Of a stretch of 55,818 nucleotides of DNA, positions 16,496-25,396 are shown one piece after another. Positions within the stretch are counted from its first letter, which is position 1, and every line of letters begins with the position of its first letter. The notes under the pieces are model-generated. The model saw only the letters and a list, made by a program, of their open reading frames with translations. It ran no database searches and had not been told where the DNA came from. The position numbers and the translations under genes are program-made. Source of the stretch: an uncultured Pseudomonadota bacterium (GTDB lineage Bacteria > Pseudomonadota > Gammaproteobacteria > Steroidobacterales > Steroidobacteraceae); NCBI GenBank assembly GCA_903884105.1, contig CAISDJ010000066.1, positions 1-55,818 on the forward strand, given 5' to 3'.

Positions 16496-18757
16496 ATGAA
16501 CCACGCCATTGCCCGGGCCGTGGCGCACGCGCTGATCGTCGCAGCCGTCGCCCCCGCCTTCGCCCAGACCGCCCAGGATTCGTCGGCACACAACGCGACC
16601 GCAATCGCGCTCGACGAGATCGTCGTGACGGCACAGAAGCGCGAGACCAACCTGCAGGACACGCCGATCTCGGTATCCGTTTTGACGGCCGATGGACTCG
16701 CAGACCGCCACGCAATTTCCCTTGCCAGCCTCGCAGACGGGTCGATCCCTTCGTTGCGTGTTGCCCCGTTTGCCACGCGTTCATCGGCCCTGAACATCGG
16801 CATCCGCGGCATCGGCGCTTCGGGCGACGCGAATCAGCCTGCACGCGATGCCGGCGTGGGCGTCTATGTCGACGGCGTGTTTCTCGGCCGGGCCCAGGGC
16901 CTCGGCACCGCGCTGCATGACGTCGAGAGAATCGAGGTACTCAAGGGACCGCAGGGCACGTTGTTCGGCCGCAATACCGAAGGTGGCGCCATCAGCATCG
17001 TGACCAAGGCGCCCACCGGCGCGTTCCACCTCGATACCAAGATCGACCTCTCAAGCTACAACGGGGCCGGAACCGCAGTCCATCTGGATCTGCCGAAAGT
17101 CAGCGACTTGAGCTTCAAGATCGACGGCCTGCTGACGAAGCGAGATGGCACCACCGACAACCGGATGCGTGGCGAAGGCGACTTCAACTCGTATGACAAG
17201 CGTGGTGTACGCGTTACCGGACTGTGGCAGCCAAGCGGCCGATTTGCAGCCACCTATGCTTACGACAACTCGTATGACGCCACGACGCCGTATCACGCCC
17301 AGCTGCTACGGGCCGGACCGTTCGCGAGCGCCCTGCAGCGTGCTGGCGCCTCGGAAAAGCGCCGCAGCGCGTCAATTCTCGGTGGCCCGCAGGAAGACAA
17401 TATCGGCAGGGCCCTCGGTCATCTGCTCTCCCTGCAGTGGACGCTGACAGATGCGATGGAACTGAAGTCGATCAGTTCCTACCGGGATCTGGAACAGGGC
17501 CAGTTCGATCAGGGCTTCATCGATGCCATTTCCACCTTCTCGCCCAACGGCACTTTCGGTCGATACAGCCTGGCCCAGATCTCGCAGTACCAGTACAGCG
17601 AGGAACTGCAACTAATTGGCCATACCGACCAGATCCAATATGTGGCAGGCGCGTTCTACTACAAGGAATCGGCAGGCGACAATGCCCAGACGCCACTGAC
17701 CAACCTGTGGGATGCGACGGGCACGTCCTATACGATCAATCCTGCCAATGCGCCACTGAACCTGGACCGGGTGACCGTCGACCGCGCAAGCCGGGCATGG
17801 ACCAACAGCCTCGGCATGTTCGGCCAAGCGACCTGGACGCCGGCTTCGTTGCAGAGATTGCACGTGACCGCCGGCGGCCGTTACACCAAGGACGACAAGC
17901 AGGGAAAACTGCACACGCTGAACGGCGCAGCGTCGACACTCGCGTTCGACAATGCCTGGAGCCGCTTCGACCCGATGGTCAATGTCGCCTATGACCTGGG
18001 CGATGCCGCGATGGCTTACGCGAAGTGGAGCACCGGCTTCAAGGCCGGCGGTGCCAACTCGCGCTCCCTCACTTACCGAGCCTTCGACCCCGAGGAGGTG
18101 ACCGCAGTTGAACTGGGCCTCAAGAGCCAGTTCTGGGACAACCGCGCGCGCCTGAACGTGGCCCTGTTCGATTCGACGATCAAGGGCAAGCAGATGGATT
18201 TCTTCTTCCCCTTCACGGTGGGCGGGTCGCCGCGCACGGTATCCGATACCACCAACGCGACCACCGACGGGGAATCCCGCGGCGCGGAGGTCGAGTTCAG
18301 CATTGTTCCGGTCAGCAACCTGACGGTGAGCCTGAACTACACGCTGACGAAGATCGATGCATTGCAGGCACCGAATCCGTACGTGAACGGCAATCCGCTC
18401 TCGACTGTGCTGCCGCTGTATGCACCGAAGAATGCCGGCAGTGCTGCGATCGACTACCGGCTGCCACTCGGCTCCAGCACGCTCAAGTTCCACGTGGACG
18501 GCAACTGGTCTGACGGCTACTACACCAGTGAAATCGAACAGACCGAAACCGACCCGTCGCTTGTTGTGAATGCGCGAATCGCGTTGGCGGACCTGCCGCT
18601 CAACAGCACCGGCACCACGGTGGAGTTCGCATTGTGGTCGCGCAACCTGCTGGACGAAGAGCACCTCTTCTACAAGAGCAACAGCGCGACGCTCGGCACC
18701 TACGGCATTTTCAACGATCCGCGTACCTATGGCATCGAAGCCCGCGTTCCTTTCTGA
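16496..18757 (+). CDS. TonB-dependent outer-membrane receptor
   Basis: The 753-residue protein has a signal peptide (to PAFAQ), TonB box ALDEIVVTAQKRETNLQ, and a plug with LNIGIRGIGASG, GVYVDGVFLGRAQG and RIEVLKGPQGTLFGRNTEGGA. The barrel has the usual late STGFKAGGANSRS and terminal IEARVPF. The 'NTEGGAI' and 'STGFKAGG' features match the iron-complex/polycyclic-nutrient branch common in sphingomonads and Steroidobacter relatives; the ligand cannot be assigned. AAGGA lies 8 bases before ATG. The lipoprotein phosphatase gene follows after 8 bases, so they form an operon. Confidence 0.9.
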   Translation: MNHAIARAVAHALIVAAVAPAFAQTAQDSSAHNATAIALDEIVVTAQKRETNLQDTPISVSVLTADGLADRHAISLASLADGSIPSLRVAPFATRSSALNIGIRGIGASGDANQPARDAGVGVYVDGVFLGRAQGLGTALHDVERIEVLKGPQGTLFGRNTEGGAISIVTKAPTGAFHLDTKIDLSSYNGAGTAVHLDLPKVSDLSFKIDGLLTKRDGTTDNRMRGEGDFNSYDKRGVRVTGLWQPSGRFAATYAYDNSYDATTPYHAQLLRAGPFASALQRAGASEKRRSASILGGPQEDNIGRALGHLLSLQWTLTDAMELKSISSYRDLEQGQFDQGFIDAISTFSPNGTFGRYSLAQISQYQYSEELQLIGHTDQIQYVAGAFYYKESAGDNAQTPLTNLWDATGTSYTINPANAPLNLDRVTVDRASRAWTNSLGMFGQATWTPASLQRLHVTAGGRYTKDDKQGKLHTLNGAASTLAFDNAWSRFDPMVNVAYDLGDAAMAYAKWSTGFKAGGANSRSLTYRAFDPEEVTAVELGLKSQFWDNRARLNVALFDSTIKGKQMDFFFPFTVGGSPRTVSDTTNATTDGESRGAEVEFSIVPVSNLTVSLNYTLTKIDALQAPNPYVNGNPLSTVLPLYAPKNAGSAAIDYRLPLGSSTLKFHVDGNWSDGYYTSEIEQTETDPSLVVNARIALADLPLNSTGTTVEFALWSRNLLDEEHLFYKSNSATLGTYGIFNDPRTYGIEARVPF

Positions 18758-18765
18758 GAGACATC

Positions 18766-19632
18766 ATGGACAACACGAATCGCAGATCTGCTCTTCTCGC
18801 GAGCGCGCTGCTCGCGGCGCTAGCCTTCAGTGGTTGCGCGAATCGCCCTGTGGCACAACCGGTCGCCGCAGTCGCAGCTCCCGCTGCTGTCGCGCCCGCG
18901 TCGGACGACGCCAAGCGTCTGATTGCGTTGCAGGGAGCACACAACGTCCGCACGTTCGCGAAGCTCCGGGGTCGACATGGCGCCATTCCAGAAACCAGTT
19001 TCGTACGCGCGGCGGACCTGAACCAGTTGACAGCCGACGATCGCGCGACGTTGGCGGCCGCACACGTGGTGCTGGACGTGGATTTGCGCACAGCCGATGA
19101 GGCTGCCAAGGCACCTGACATGCTTGCTGCGGATAGCCGCTTCAAGTACGTGCGCATCTCGCTGCTGGGCACGGAGCGCATCGACATGTCGAGCCTTCCC
19201 GATACGCTCGGGGAAGGGTACGTGGAATGGCTGTCGGCCGACCAGGCGCAGTTCCGTGAGGTGTTCGAGACGATCGCCTCGCAGAAGGACGGCGCGGTAC
19301 TGTTTCATTGCACCGCCGGCAAGGACCGCACCGGCATGATCTCTGCCACCTTGCTGTCGCTGGCCGGTGTTCCGCGGAACGCCATCGTCCACAACTACGC
19401 CATCTCGGCCCACTATCTCCAGCCGATGATGACGGGCAATTCGCAACTGGCAGAGATGGCGAAGTCCAACCCGAAGCTGGTCGGGATGATGGGTTCGCCT
19501 CCCGACGCGATCGAGGCTTTTCTCGATGAGCTCGACCGCAAGTACGGGGGCGCCCACGCCTACCTGAAGACCATCGGGCTCAATGACGCCGCAATACAGA
19601 GCCTGCTGGTGCGACTGGGCCAGAGCCGGTAG
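18766..19632 (+). CDS. Lipoprotein tyrosine-phosphatase-like protein
   Basis: The 288-residue protein has a lipobox (LAFSGC), an Ala/Pro spacer, and a protein-tyrosine/lipid phosphatase domain of the bacterial LipA/PtpB-like type. The front HNVRTFAKLRG corresponds to the usual RD-[LF]GG segment, VVLDVDLRTADE to the DLR motif, and the P-loop is HCTAGKDRTG with Cys182 and Arg188. The catalytic CX5R loop is intact. It is anchored in the envelope and therefore probably acts on an exported phosphoester, such as a phospholipid, inositol phosphate or nutrient phosphate, rather than on cytoplasmic signalling. It is cotranscribed with the TonB receptor 8 bases upstream. Confidence 0.85.
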   Translation: MDNTNRRSALLASALLAALAFSGCANRPVAQPVAAVAAPAAVAPASDDAKRLIALQGAHNVRTFAKLRGRHGAIPETSFVRAADLNQLTADDRATLAAAHVVLDVDLRTADEAAKAPDMLAADSRFKYVRISLLGTERIDMSSLPDTLGEGYVEWLSADQAQFREVFETIASQKDGAVLFHCTAGKDRTGMISATLLSLAGVPRNAIVHNYAISAHYLQPMMTGNSQLAEMAKSNPKLVGMMGSPPDAIEAFLDELDRKYGGAHAYLKTIGLNDAAIQSLLVRLGQSR

Positions 19633-19639
19633 CGAACCA

Positions 19640-19664
19640 CCGGGACGAGCTCAGGCTCGCCCGG
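19640..19664. terminator. Hairpin between convergent genes
   Basis: CCGGG-A-CGAGC pairs with GCTCG-C-CCGG around a TCAG loop, 8 bases after the phosphatase stop and before the convergent lipoprotein gene's stop. It is suitable as a bidirectional terminator, though no T-run is obvious. Confidence 0.4.
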
Positions 19665-19702
19665 CGGCGACGCCCGAAACGCGGACATGGACCCCTTGGG
19701 AC

Positions 19703-20572
19703 CTACCTGTCCCCAGGCAGCACAACCTGCAGCTTGCCATCCACGATCGGATTGCGATCTTCCGGATTGCCACAGACTTCGGGCTCCGATGGCCAGGTGC
19801 CCGCTGCCCTTCGAGCGTACCGCTTGGTCCAGGTCCAGGGCTTGGTCAGTGCGACCGGATCCGTGATGGTGACTTGATTCTCGATGGTCTTGTCATCGAT
19901 GGAACGGATCCGCTCCACGTACTTGGCCTTGTCACTGAATTTCACTGGCGTAAAGTCGCCCCAAAGGCCCTGCTTGACGTTGATGGTCTCGACGACCAGC
20001 GTCTGGCCTTCCCAGTGACCCGTGGACCATCCCCTGATGATCGGCCACATGTCATCCTCGGGTGGAAGCGCCCTTCCGTCCGTCGGGATATAACGAGACT
20101 CCTTGTCGACAATGATCGTGGTGGCTTCCGGACTAGCGATGAACTGGTAGTCCCACGGACCCGCCATGACATGAGGCATGCCAGCGGCGCAATAGAGCGT
20201 GTGCGTGTCGGTAATCTGGTCCGGATAATTGGGATCGCCCTGATGTTCGGCATTCACCAGGTCCTTTGTATACTGGGCTTCCCACTCCTCGTTGTAGGGG
20301 GGATTGTTACGGATGCCAGGCACGAACGTGGGCGCATCTTCCCGTTCGAGCAACTGCGGAGACCCGACCAGATGCCAGACGCCGCTCCAGTCCGGGAGAT
20401 TCGCGAATTGCTCAACGCGCCCTGCTGAATTCACTCCTGCCTTGGCACTTGCCGGCTGCTCTTTGGTACAGCCCGCCTGAAGAAAAATGACAGGCACGGT
20501 AAACAGAGCGCATCTCAGCAAGCGGGTGAGACGGACCTGTAACAACGGATTCCATGAGAAATGGGTAGTCAT
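19703..20572 (-). CDS. Lipoprotein partner-family protein C
   Basis: The 289-residue protein has a lipobox (VIFLQAGC). The shared partner domain shows LPDWSGVWHLVGS, YCAAGMPHVM, the core GHWEGQTLVVETINVKQG, KYVERIRSID and TITDPVALTKPWTWTKRY. Lipidation would tether it to the envelope, unlike the other four copies. It starts 36 bases after the HHS-protein gene at 20609 on the same strand; the pair repeats the arrangement seen at 24419/23512 and fused at 36100. AAGGGG precedes ATG 20572. Function is unknown; the domain looks beta-rich with many Trp residues. Confidence 0.75.
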   Translation of the reverse strand: MTTHFSWNPLLQVRLTRLLRCALFTVPVIFLQAGCTKEQPASAKAGVNSAGRVEQFANLPDWSGVWHLVGSPQLLEREDAPTFVPGIRNNPPYNEEWEAQYTKDLVNAEHQGDPNYPDQITDTHTLYCAAGMPHVMAGPWDYQFIASPEATTIIVDKESRYIPTDGRALPPEDDMWPIIRGWSTGHWEGQTLVVETINVKQGLWGDFTPVKFSDKAKYVERIRSIDDKTIENQVTITDPVALTKPWTWTKRYARRAAGTWPSEPEVCGNPEDRNPIVDGKLQVVLPGDR

Positions 20573-20608
20573 GCTGTTGCCCCTTCTTTTTGGTGTTCTT
20601 CTGCAGAC

Positions 20609-20989
20609 CTAGTTCTTGAGCACGGTGCCATCGGGCAACGTCGCACTGATCAGGGAGGCCCCGCGCCTGCCGTCACGAAGGGGATGGGCTTCAATGACAA
20701 CTGAATCACCTGCCTTCAGGCTTTTCGGCTTCCACCCTTTCTTGTTGAGTCCGGCCGGTGAAGTGGCCTCGATGCTCCACTCGACTGCAGGGCCCGAGTC
20801 GCCCTTCACCATTACCTGAATCCAGACGTGCGGATTCGTCCATTGGTAGTCCTTGACGACCCCCTTGAGGGTCATCGAGGCATTCATGTCAAAAGGGGCG
20901 AATGAATGATGTCCGAAGACGGGGGCGCCAACCAGCAGGGTCAACACGCCTGCCAATGCCATTGCCTTCTTCCTGGTCGTAAGTTTCAT
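20609..20989 (-). CDS. HHS-start exported protein (DUF6152 type), copy 2
   Basis: The 126-residue protein has a signal peptide MKLTTRKKAMALAGVLTLLV...VFG, then HHSFAPFDMNASMTLKGVV, YQWTNPHVWIQVMV, VEWSIEATSPAGL, AGDSVVIEAHPLRDG and a terminal LPDGTVLKN. Cleavage before His27 would leave an N-terminal His-His-Ser. It is the first gene of a pair with partner C. The domain looks like a single small beta barrel. Whether it binds metal is inference (see findings). Confidence 0.85.
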   Translation of the reverse strand: MKLTTRKKAMALAGVLTLLVGAPVFGHHSFAPFDMNASMTLKGVVKDYQWTNPHVWIQVMVKGDSGPAVEWSIEATSPAGLNKKGWKPKSLKAGDSVVIEAHPLRDGRRGASLISATLPDGTVLKN

Positions 20990-21067
20990 CGTGTCAGGTC
21001 TCCATTCGGATGGTCTTTGCCGTTGAAAGTCTCTGGTTGAACCTCGCGAGCCCCGCTGGATTGTCCG

Positions 21068-21487
21068 TCAGCGGGAAGGGCCGAACTTCAGCTCGGCAGC
21101 GATCGCTGCCAGTACCAGCCCACCCACGATCGTGAGGTTGGCGTTGGTGAACATGCGTTCCGTGAAGGCTTCCTGTCCCTGGAATCTCCAGAAGGCGTGC
21201 GCGATGGGAATCGTGCCGGCCGTGAACAGCCCCAAAGCGCCGGCCCCGATCCACGCCAGCCGCTTGCCGAAGATCATCAATGCGGAACCACCGAGCTGGA
21301 TGATGATCGTGCCGATGGCAAAGAACACCGGCGGGTTCAGATTGAAGTGCGCCATTTCGCCTTGTGCACCGGCGAAGTCGAAGAGCTTGGTGAAACCGCT
21401 CTGCCAGAATGCCGAGGTGACCACCACCATGCCGACGAAGTACAGCCAGCCGGATTTGAGCACGCCGGAAATGAAGCTCGGATTCAT
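21068..21487 (-). CDS. DoxX family membrane protein
   Basis: The 139-residue protein has four predicted membrane spans (WLYFVGMVVVTSAFWQSGF; VFFAIGTIIIQLGGSALMIF; LAWIGAGALGLFTAGTIPIA; LTIVGGLVLAAIAAEL). It has the DoxX pattern of FWQSGFTKLFDF after the first span and FxF-type residues before the last loop. DoxX-like proteins are linked to quinone/redox reactions and oxidative stress in the inner membrane. It is on the same strand as the HHS-protein/partner pair downstream, 78 bases away, so an operon is plausible. Confidence 0.8.
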   Translation of the reverse strand: MNPSFISGVLKSGWLYFVGMVVVTSAFWQSGFTKLFDFAGAQGEMAHFNLNPPVFFAIGTIIIQLGGSALMIFGKRLAWIGAGALGLFTAGTIPIAHAFWRFQGQEAFTERMFTNANLTIVGGLVLAAIAAELKFGPSR

Positions 21488-21799
21488 GAGACCGACCTCG
21501 TTGATTCTTGATCGACAGGTTCTTTATCTCAGCCGACGTCCTGCCCTGCTCCGGACGGCGGTCATGAGTCTAGCGCACGGACTCCCACTTCCGGATACCT
21601 CCTCGGTGAAATAGGCCGCGGCCCGCCACCGGCTTGCGCCCGGGCCAGTCGAGTGCCACATCGCCGGCCTCAGCGAAATCGTCAGGCACCCTCTGCCCAT
21701 GTACGATCCGGGCCGCAGTGCTGCGGCGCTAGATGACAACAGCGGATGGCTCACCAGAATAGGCTTTGCATCCCGCCTCGAACAGGCCACGACGCGCCA

Positions 21800-21823
21800 C
21801 TGCCGCTTCCACAAGGGGAATCC
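21800..21823 (+). repeat. Shared translation leader, copy 2
   Basis: CTGCCGCTTCCACAAGGGGA followed by ATCC precedes the ATG at 21824. It matches the leader of the SMP-30 gene at 7710 in 13 consecutive bases and in the GGGGAA ribosome site. Confidence 0.5.
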
Positions 21824-22831
21824 ATGAGTGATCGACGCACGTTTCTGAAAATGATGGCGGCTGCCGGCGCCGTCTCACTCGCGCCAAGCGGCGCATTCTC
21901 GCAGGATCGCGTCGCCAAGCTCAGCACGAAGGGGGGCGTCATCGATGTCCACCACCATTTTTCCGCGCCCGGAGGCATCATCGCGGGTGGACAGCCGTGG
22001 AGCGCAGAGCAAGCGCTCGCCCAGATGGACAAGTTCGGCATTGCCGTCTCCATCCTGTCGATGACGCAGAACGGCGATCTCCTTTACGACGGCACCGAGA
22101 AGGGAAGGTCAGCTGTCAGGCGCGGCAACGAGCATGGAGCCATGCTGATGCAGCAGCATCCGACGAAGTTCGGCCTGATGGCGGGGATTCCGCTCCCGGA
22201 TGTCGAGGGGGCGCTCAAGGAGATCGAGTACGCGTACGACACACTGAAGGTGGACGCCATCGGCATCTACACCAACGACAACAAGGGACGCTGGCCCGGT
22301 GATCCGTACTTCGAGCCGATGTGGCAGGAGCTGCACCGCCGCAATGCGATTGTCTATGTGCACCCGCTGGCCCCCACTTGCTGCAGCGACCTCAAGTATG
22401 GTCCCGCCGCGTCGATGCTCGAATACGATTTCGATGTCACCCGCGCGGTTGCGAGCATCGTGACCAATGGGGTGATGTTCAGGAACCCGAACATCCGCTT
22501 CATTACCGTGCATTCAGGCGGGACGGTTCCAATGCTCGCGGGCCGCATGAAGGACCGCGTACCGCCGGGTGCGGAGAAGTACCTGCCGAATGGGCTCTAT
22601 GCCGAGCTGCGCAAGTGGTACTACGACATTGCGCACGCGAGCTTCCCCTGGCCGATGGCCGCCATGCGGGCCTTCATGCCCGACTCGCAGGTGCTGTTCG
22701 GTACCGACTACCCGGCGCAGTCCATCGAGACGACGGTGAACGAACTGCCGGGCCTGCATCTTTCACCGCGCTTCGAGCGGATGATGTATCGCGAGAATGC
22801 GGAGCGCTTGTTCCCGCGATTCAAGGCCTAG
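21824..22831 (+). CDS. Tat-exported amidohydrolase (ACMSD-like decarboxylase/hydrolase family)
   Basis: The 335-residue protein has a twin-arginine signal (RRTFLKMMAAAGAV). It has a metal-dependent TIM barrel of the amidohydrolase-2 family, which includes ACMSD and gamma-resorcylate decarboxylase. Marks are the first metal motif DVHHHFSAPGG at about residues 41-51, the VYVHPLAPTCC segment, ITVHSGGTVPMLAGRMKDR and the late GTDYPAQS Asp. Zinc ligands appear intact. Tat export implies folding with its metal in the cytoplasm and action in the periplasm. The likely reaction is C-C decarboxylation or hydrolysis of a small aromatic or muconate-type acid. It is convergent with the CMD-like gene at 22851. 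Confidence 0.85.
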   Translation: MSDRRTFLKMMAAAGAVSLAPSGAFSQDRVAKLSTKGGVIDVHHHFSAPGGIIAGGQPWSAEQALAQMDKFGIAVSILSMTQNGDLLYDGTEKGRSAVRRGNEHGAMLMQQHPTKFGLMAGIPLPDVEGALKEIEYAYDTLKVDAIGIYTNDNKGRWPGDPYFEPMWQELHRRNAIVYVHPLAPTCCSDLKYGPAASMLEYDFDVTRAVASIVTNGVMFRNPNIRFITVHSGGTVPMLAGRMKDRVPPGAEKYLPNGLYAELRKWYYDIAHASFPWPMAAMRAFMPDSQVLFGTDYPAQSIETTVNELPGLHLSPRFERMMYRENAERLFPRFKA

Positions 22832-22850
22832 TCGGCATCCTTGATGCGGC

Positions 22851-23432
22851 TCAGGTGCGATCGATGCCAAGGCTGCGGGCAAGGTGGGTACCACCCACGA
22901 AGAGCACGCAGATTCCCGCCAGCTCCATGATTTCTTCGTTGTCGAAGACCTCATGGAGTTCCGCGTAAACCGCATCGAAGCGCGACGGATCCCTGGAAGC
23001 GTTATCGAGTGCAAGCTCTCTTGCAAGGCGGAGCGCTGCTCGCGTGCGGGGGTTCGGGTGATGGAAGTCGGGCAGCGCGCAGTTTTCGATGGCCTGCTCC
23101 GAAATGCCGCCTTCAATGGCTTGGGTCGACCGCTGCGTCGAACAGAAGCTGCAACCGAGCAGTTGCGCGACACAGTTCCGCATCAGCTCCTTGATCTCGT
23201 GTTCGACACGGCCATTGCGAAACACGGTATCCCAATACTGCGCGAACGCCTTTGCCACACCTGGATTGGACGCGAGCGTCTGGTACCACGCCGGTTTGGG
23301 GGTTGAGAGGCGGCGGGCCTTCTCGATGATCCCGTCGAGCTCAGGATCGTTGAGCTGCGAGATATCGACCAGCGGCATTCTCGGTGCCGGAGCGGCTGGA
23401 TCGGCCGCGACATCTGACATCTTTGCGGACAT
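22851..23432 (-). CDS. Carboxymuconolactone decarboxylase/AhpD-like protein
   Basis: The 193-residue all-helical cytoplasmic protein carries the CMD-domain redox pair in GCSFCSTQRSTQAIEGG, with upstream HEIKELMRNCVAQLLG. The C-S-F-C motif and following residues match the AhpD-like peroxidase/decarboxylase group. Start 23432 has GGAG 6 bases upstream and is preferred to the longer frame to 23465. It is convergent with the amidohydrolase, 19 bases apart. Together with that enzyme it suggests processing of an aromatic-derived lactone or acid, though AhpD-like proteins can also serve as thiol antioxidants. Confidence 0.8.
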   Translation of the reverse strand: MSAKMSDVAADPAAPAPRMPLVDISQLNDPELDGIIEKARRLSTPKPAWYQTLASNPGVAKAFAQYWDTVFRNGRVEHEIKELMRNCVAQLLGCSFCSTQRSTQAIEGGISEQAIENCALPDFHHPNPRTRAALRLARELALDNASRDPSRFDAVYAELHEVFDNEEIMELAGICVLFVGGTHLARSLGIDRT

Positions 23433-23511
23433 CTTCAGCTCCGAAGTGGTGATGAGCGACAGCAAGGCAAGCCCACCTTGGGTCAGGTGGGCTCAGCCAC
23501 TACGACGGCCC

Positions 23512-24375
23512 TCAACGGACGTTCGATTCCGGTCTCGTCGACAGCAGTTTGTCGTTCAGGTCAGGCAGGCAGTAAGCCTCTTCGATGTCCGCGGACTCGT
23601 AGCGGAACCACACCTTCGTATTGATCCACTCCCCTTCCCAATTATCGGGGTCGGTCATGATGAAGGTGTCTTCCAGGATGTTGCCGTTGTCCTTGAGCTT
23701 GATGCGTTCCACGATCTTCAACTGGGGGCCAGCCGGGATCCCGGGCTGCACCCAGTGACGCTTGGGCGTGAAATTGATGGTGTCGACGACCAAGGTGTCG
23801 CCTTCGAAATGCCCGATGGAATCGCCCGCGTAGCTCGGCGGCTTGATTTCAGGATCGGCGTGGGGGCGCCCATCGAGGTAGATCCAGCGTGGCTCATGCT
23901 TGAGCATCTGCATCATGAAAATCATCGTTGGCAACTGGAACGTCTGGTTAGGCCAGACGCGGGTCATGCTCTCCGGCATTCCGGCCGGGAAGCACTCGCC
24001 TTCGTCGTTTTTGTAGGCCTTTCCGGCAGCGACCGCGGCGCGCGACGCGTCGTAGCTCGCTTGTGCAGCCGGCTTGAGCTTGGGCAGGGGCAGATACTGG
24101 AAAACCCCATTGCCCCGGTTCATCGCCGGACTGAACATCCAGTTTCCCGTCAGGTTAAATGGCGGAGCGGGCCTCTTCTTGGCCAGATTCTCGCGGGACA
24201 GTGCGCTCGGCGGCTGGCCGGGAATCACGTCCTGCTTCGGTATCTCGAACTTCTGCTGGTCTTGCGCGCTCGCGACTGGCGACATGGCTGCGGCCAGCAG
24301 GAGAAGCAGAACCCATTTCCCGTGTTTTTCGCACAGCTCCGTGGAGCTCCGCACCGATTCCGATTGGAGTTTCAT
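23512..24375 (-). CDS. Exported partner-family protein D
   Basis: The 287-residue protein has a signal peptide with a long basic N-region (hydrophobic WVLLLLLAAAMSPVASA). It is the clearest example of the partner domain: FNLTGNWMFSP, GECFPAGMPESM, PRWIYLDGRPH, GHFEGDTLVVDTINFTPK, KIVERIKLKD and FIMTDPDNWEGEW. It begins 43 bases after the HHS-protein gene at 24419 on the same strand. No enzyme motif is recognised. The many Trp/Tyr/Asp residues and beta-rich pattern would suit binding of a ligand or partner. Confidence 0.75.
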   Translation of the reverse strand: MKLQSESVRSSTELCEKHGKWVLLLLLAAAMSPVASAQDQQKFEIPKQDVIPGQPPSALSRENLAKKRPAPPFNLTGNWMFSPAMNRGNGVFQYLPLPKLKPAAQASYDASRAAVAAGKAYKNDEGECFPAGMPESMTRVWPNQTFQLPTMIFMMQMLKHEPRWIYLDGRPHADPEIKPPSYAGDSIGHFEGDTLVVDTINFTPKRHWVQPGIPAGPQLKIVERIKLKDNGNILEDTFIMTDPDNWEGEWINTKVWFRYESADIEEAYCLPDLNDKLLSTRPESNVR

Positions 24376-24418
24376 TGTCTGGATCCTCGCGACGTCAGCT
24401 CTTTGGAATGCAATGAGT

Positions 24419-24814
24419 CTAATAATTGGCGCCGAGATTGCTTTTCAGGATCGTACCGTCGGCAAGGATCACTCGGTGCAGCATTGCGCCCGGACGGCCG
24501 TCCTTGAGAGGTGCCCCAACCGCCGTGACTTCGTCGCCGCTCTTGACCGAAGAACGCCGCCACCCGGCCAGCGCCATTCCACGAACCGACGCCGCTTCGA
24601 AATTCCATTCGGTGGCGGGACCGCCCTGCTCGCCAGGAACCATCAGGACGATCCGGACATGCGGATTCTCGAAGTCGAATTCCTTGATCGTCCCCTTGAC
24701 GGTGATTTCGTTCTTCGCATCGAACATCGCAGACGAATGATGCGCGAGCGCGCTGCCGCAACCCAGCAGTAACGCAATCTGGAGTAGACGGATCGAAATA
24801 TTTGTTGCAGACAT
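24419..24814 (-). CDS. HHS-start exported protein (DUF6152 type), copy 3
   Basis: The 131-residue protein has a signal peptide MSATNISIRLLQIALLLG...SALA, then HHSSAMFDAKNEITVKGTI, FENPHVRIVLMV, TEWNFEAASVRGMALAGW, GDEVTAVGAPLKDGRPG and LADGTILKSN. ATG 24814 follows CAGGGG; upstream extension to 24934 has no support. The predicted mature N-terminus is again His-His-Ser. It is the first gene of the pair with partner D. Confidence 0.85.
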   Translation of the reverse strand: MSATNISIRLLQIALLLGCGSALAHHSSAMFDAKNEITVKGTIKEFDFENPHVRIVLMVPGEQGGPATEWNFEAASVRGMALAGWRRSSVKSGDEVTAVGAPLKDGRPGAMLHRVILADGTILKSNLGANY

Positions 24815-25396
24815 GGTGGCCCCTGAACGTTGAAGCAAGGCTGTTTGACCCCGCACGTGCTGAAACCCGGGCGTGACTCTCGCGACGCCATCGCAAGGTC
24901 GGTCTTCAGTGGTCAAGGCCGACGGCAAGTACACAATGCGTGTCCGATATTATAGACCCGAGCACCGGTGGAGCAAGCCTCGCGGCCACCTATTTGGGGA
25001 TTGGTGCCGCGCAAACAGGGCAATTCACATATGAACTCACGTTGAAAGGCGCAGTCCTCCCCGAAGGTGCACCCCCACTGGTTGCGCGAATCCTCGTCCC
25101 GACTGGCGAGATGAAATGGCCTGACTCGGGCCCGCGGCGATTGGACTGCGGTTACGAAGTTCCAGCACGAAAACACTCCGGCTCTGGCGACGCCTGTTGA
25201 CTCGGGCTTGAACGGAAGACCCAGAGCAGACGATTGGAACGGCATCGACTCTGCCTCCGCCATTTGCTGCGGTGCTGCATGGCAACCGCGAAACGCGCAC
25301 CGGGACCCTCTACCCGGCGAACGCAACGAGGCCTAGGCCTGCTCCCGGAACTGCATGAGGAACCATACGAACGTCGTGTGACATCCCGAGCGAACG
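24815..25396. other. 582-base region without a convincing gene
   Basis: Short open frames exist on both strands (for example 24940-25200 plus) but none has a ribosome site, family motif or consistent codon pattern. No repeat or hairpin stands out. It probably holds the promoter for the HHS-protein gene at its left end. Confidence 0.5.

Noticed and set aside
24940-25200. 86-codon open frame in the 24.8-25.4 kb gap
   Set aside because: No ribosome site, no recognisable motif, and overlapping frames of similar length on the other strand.
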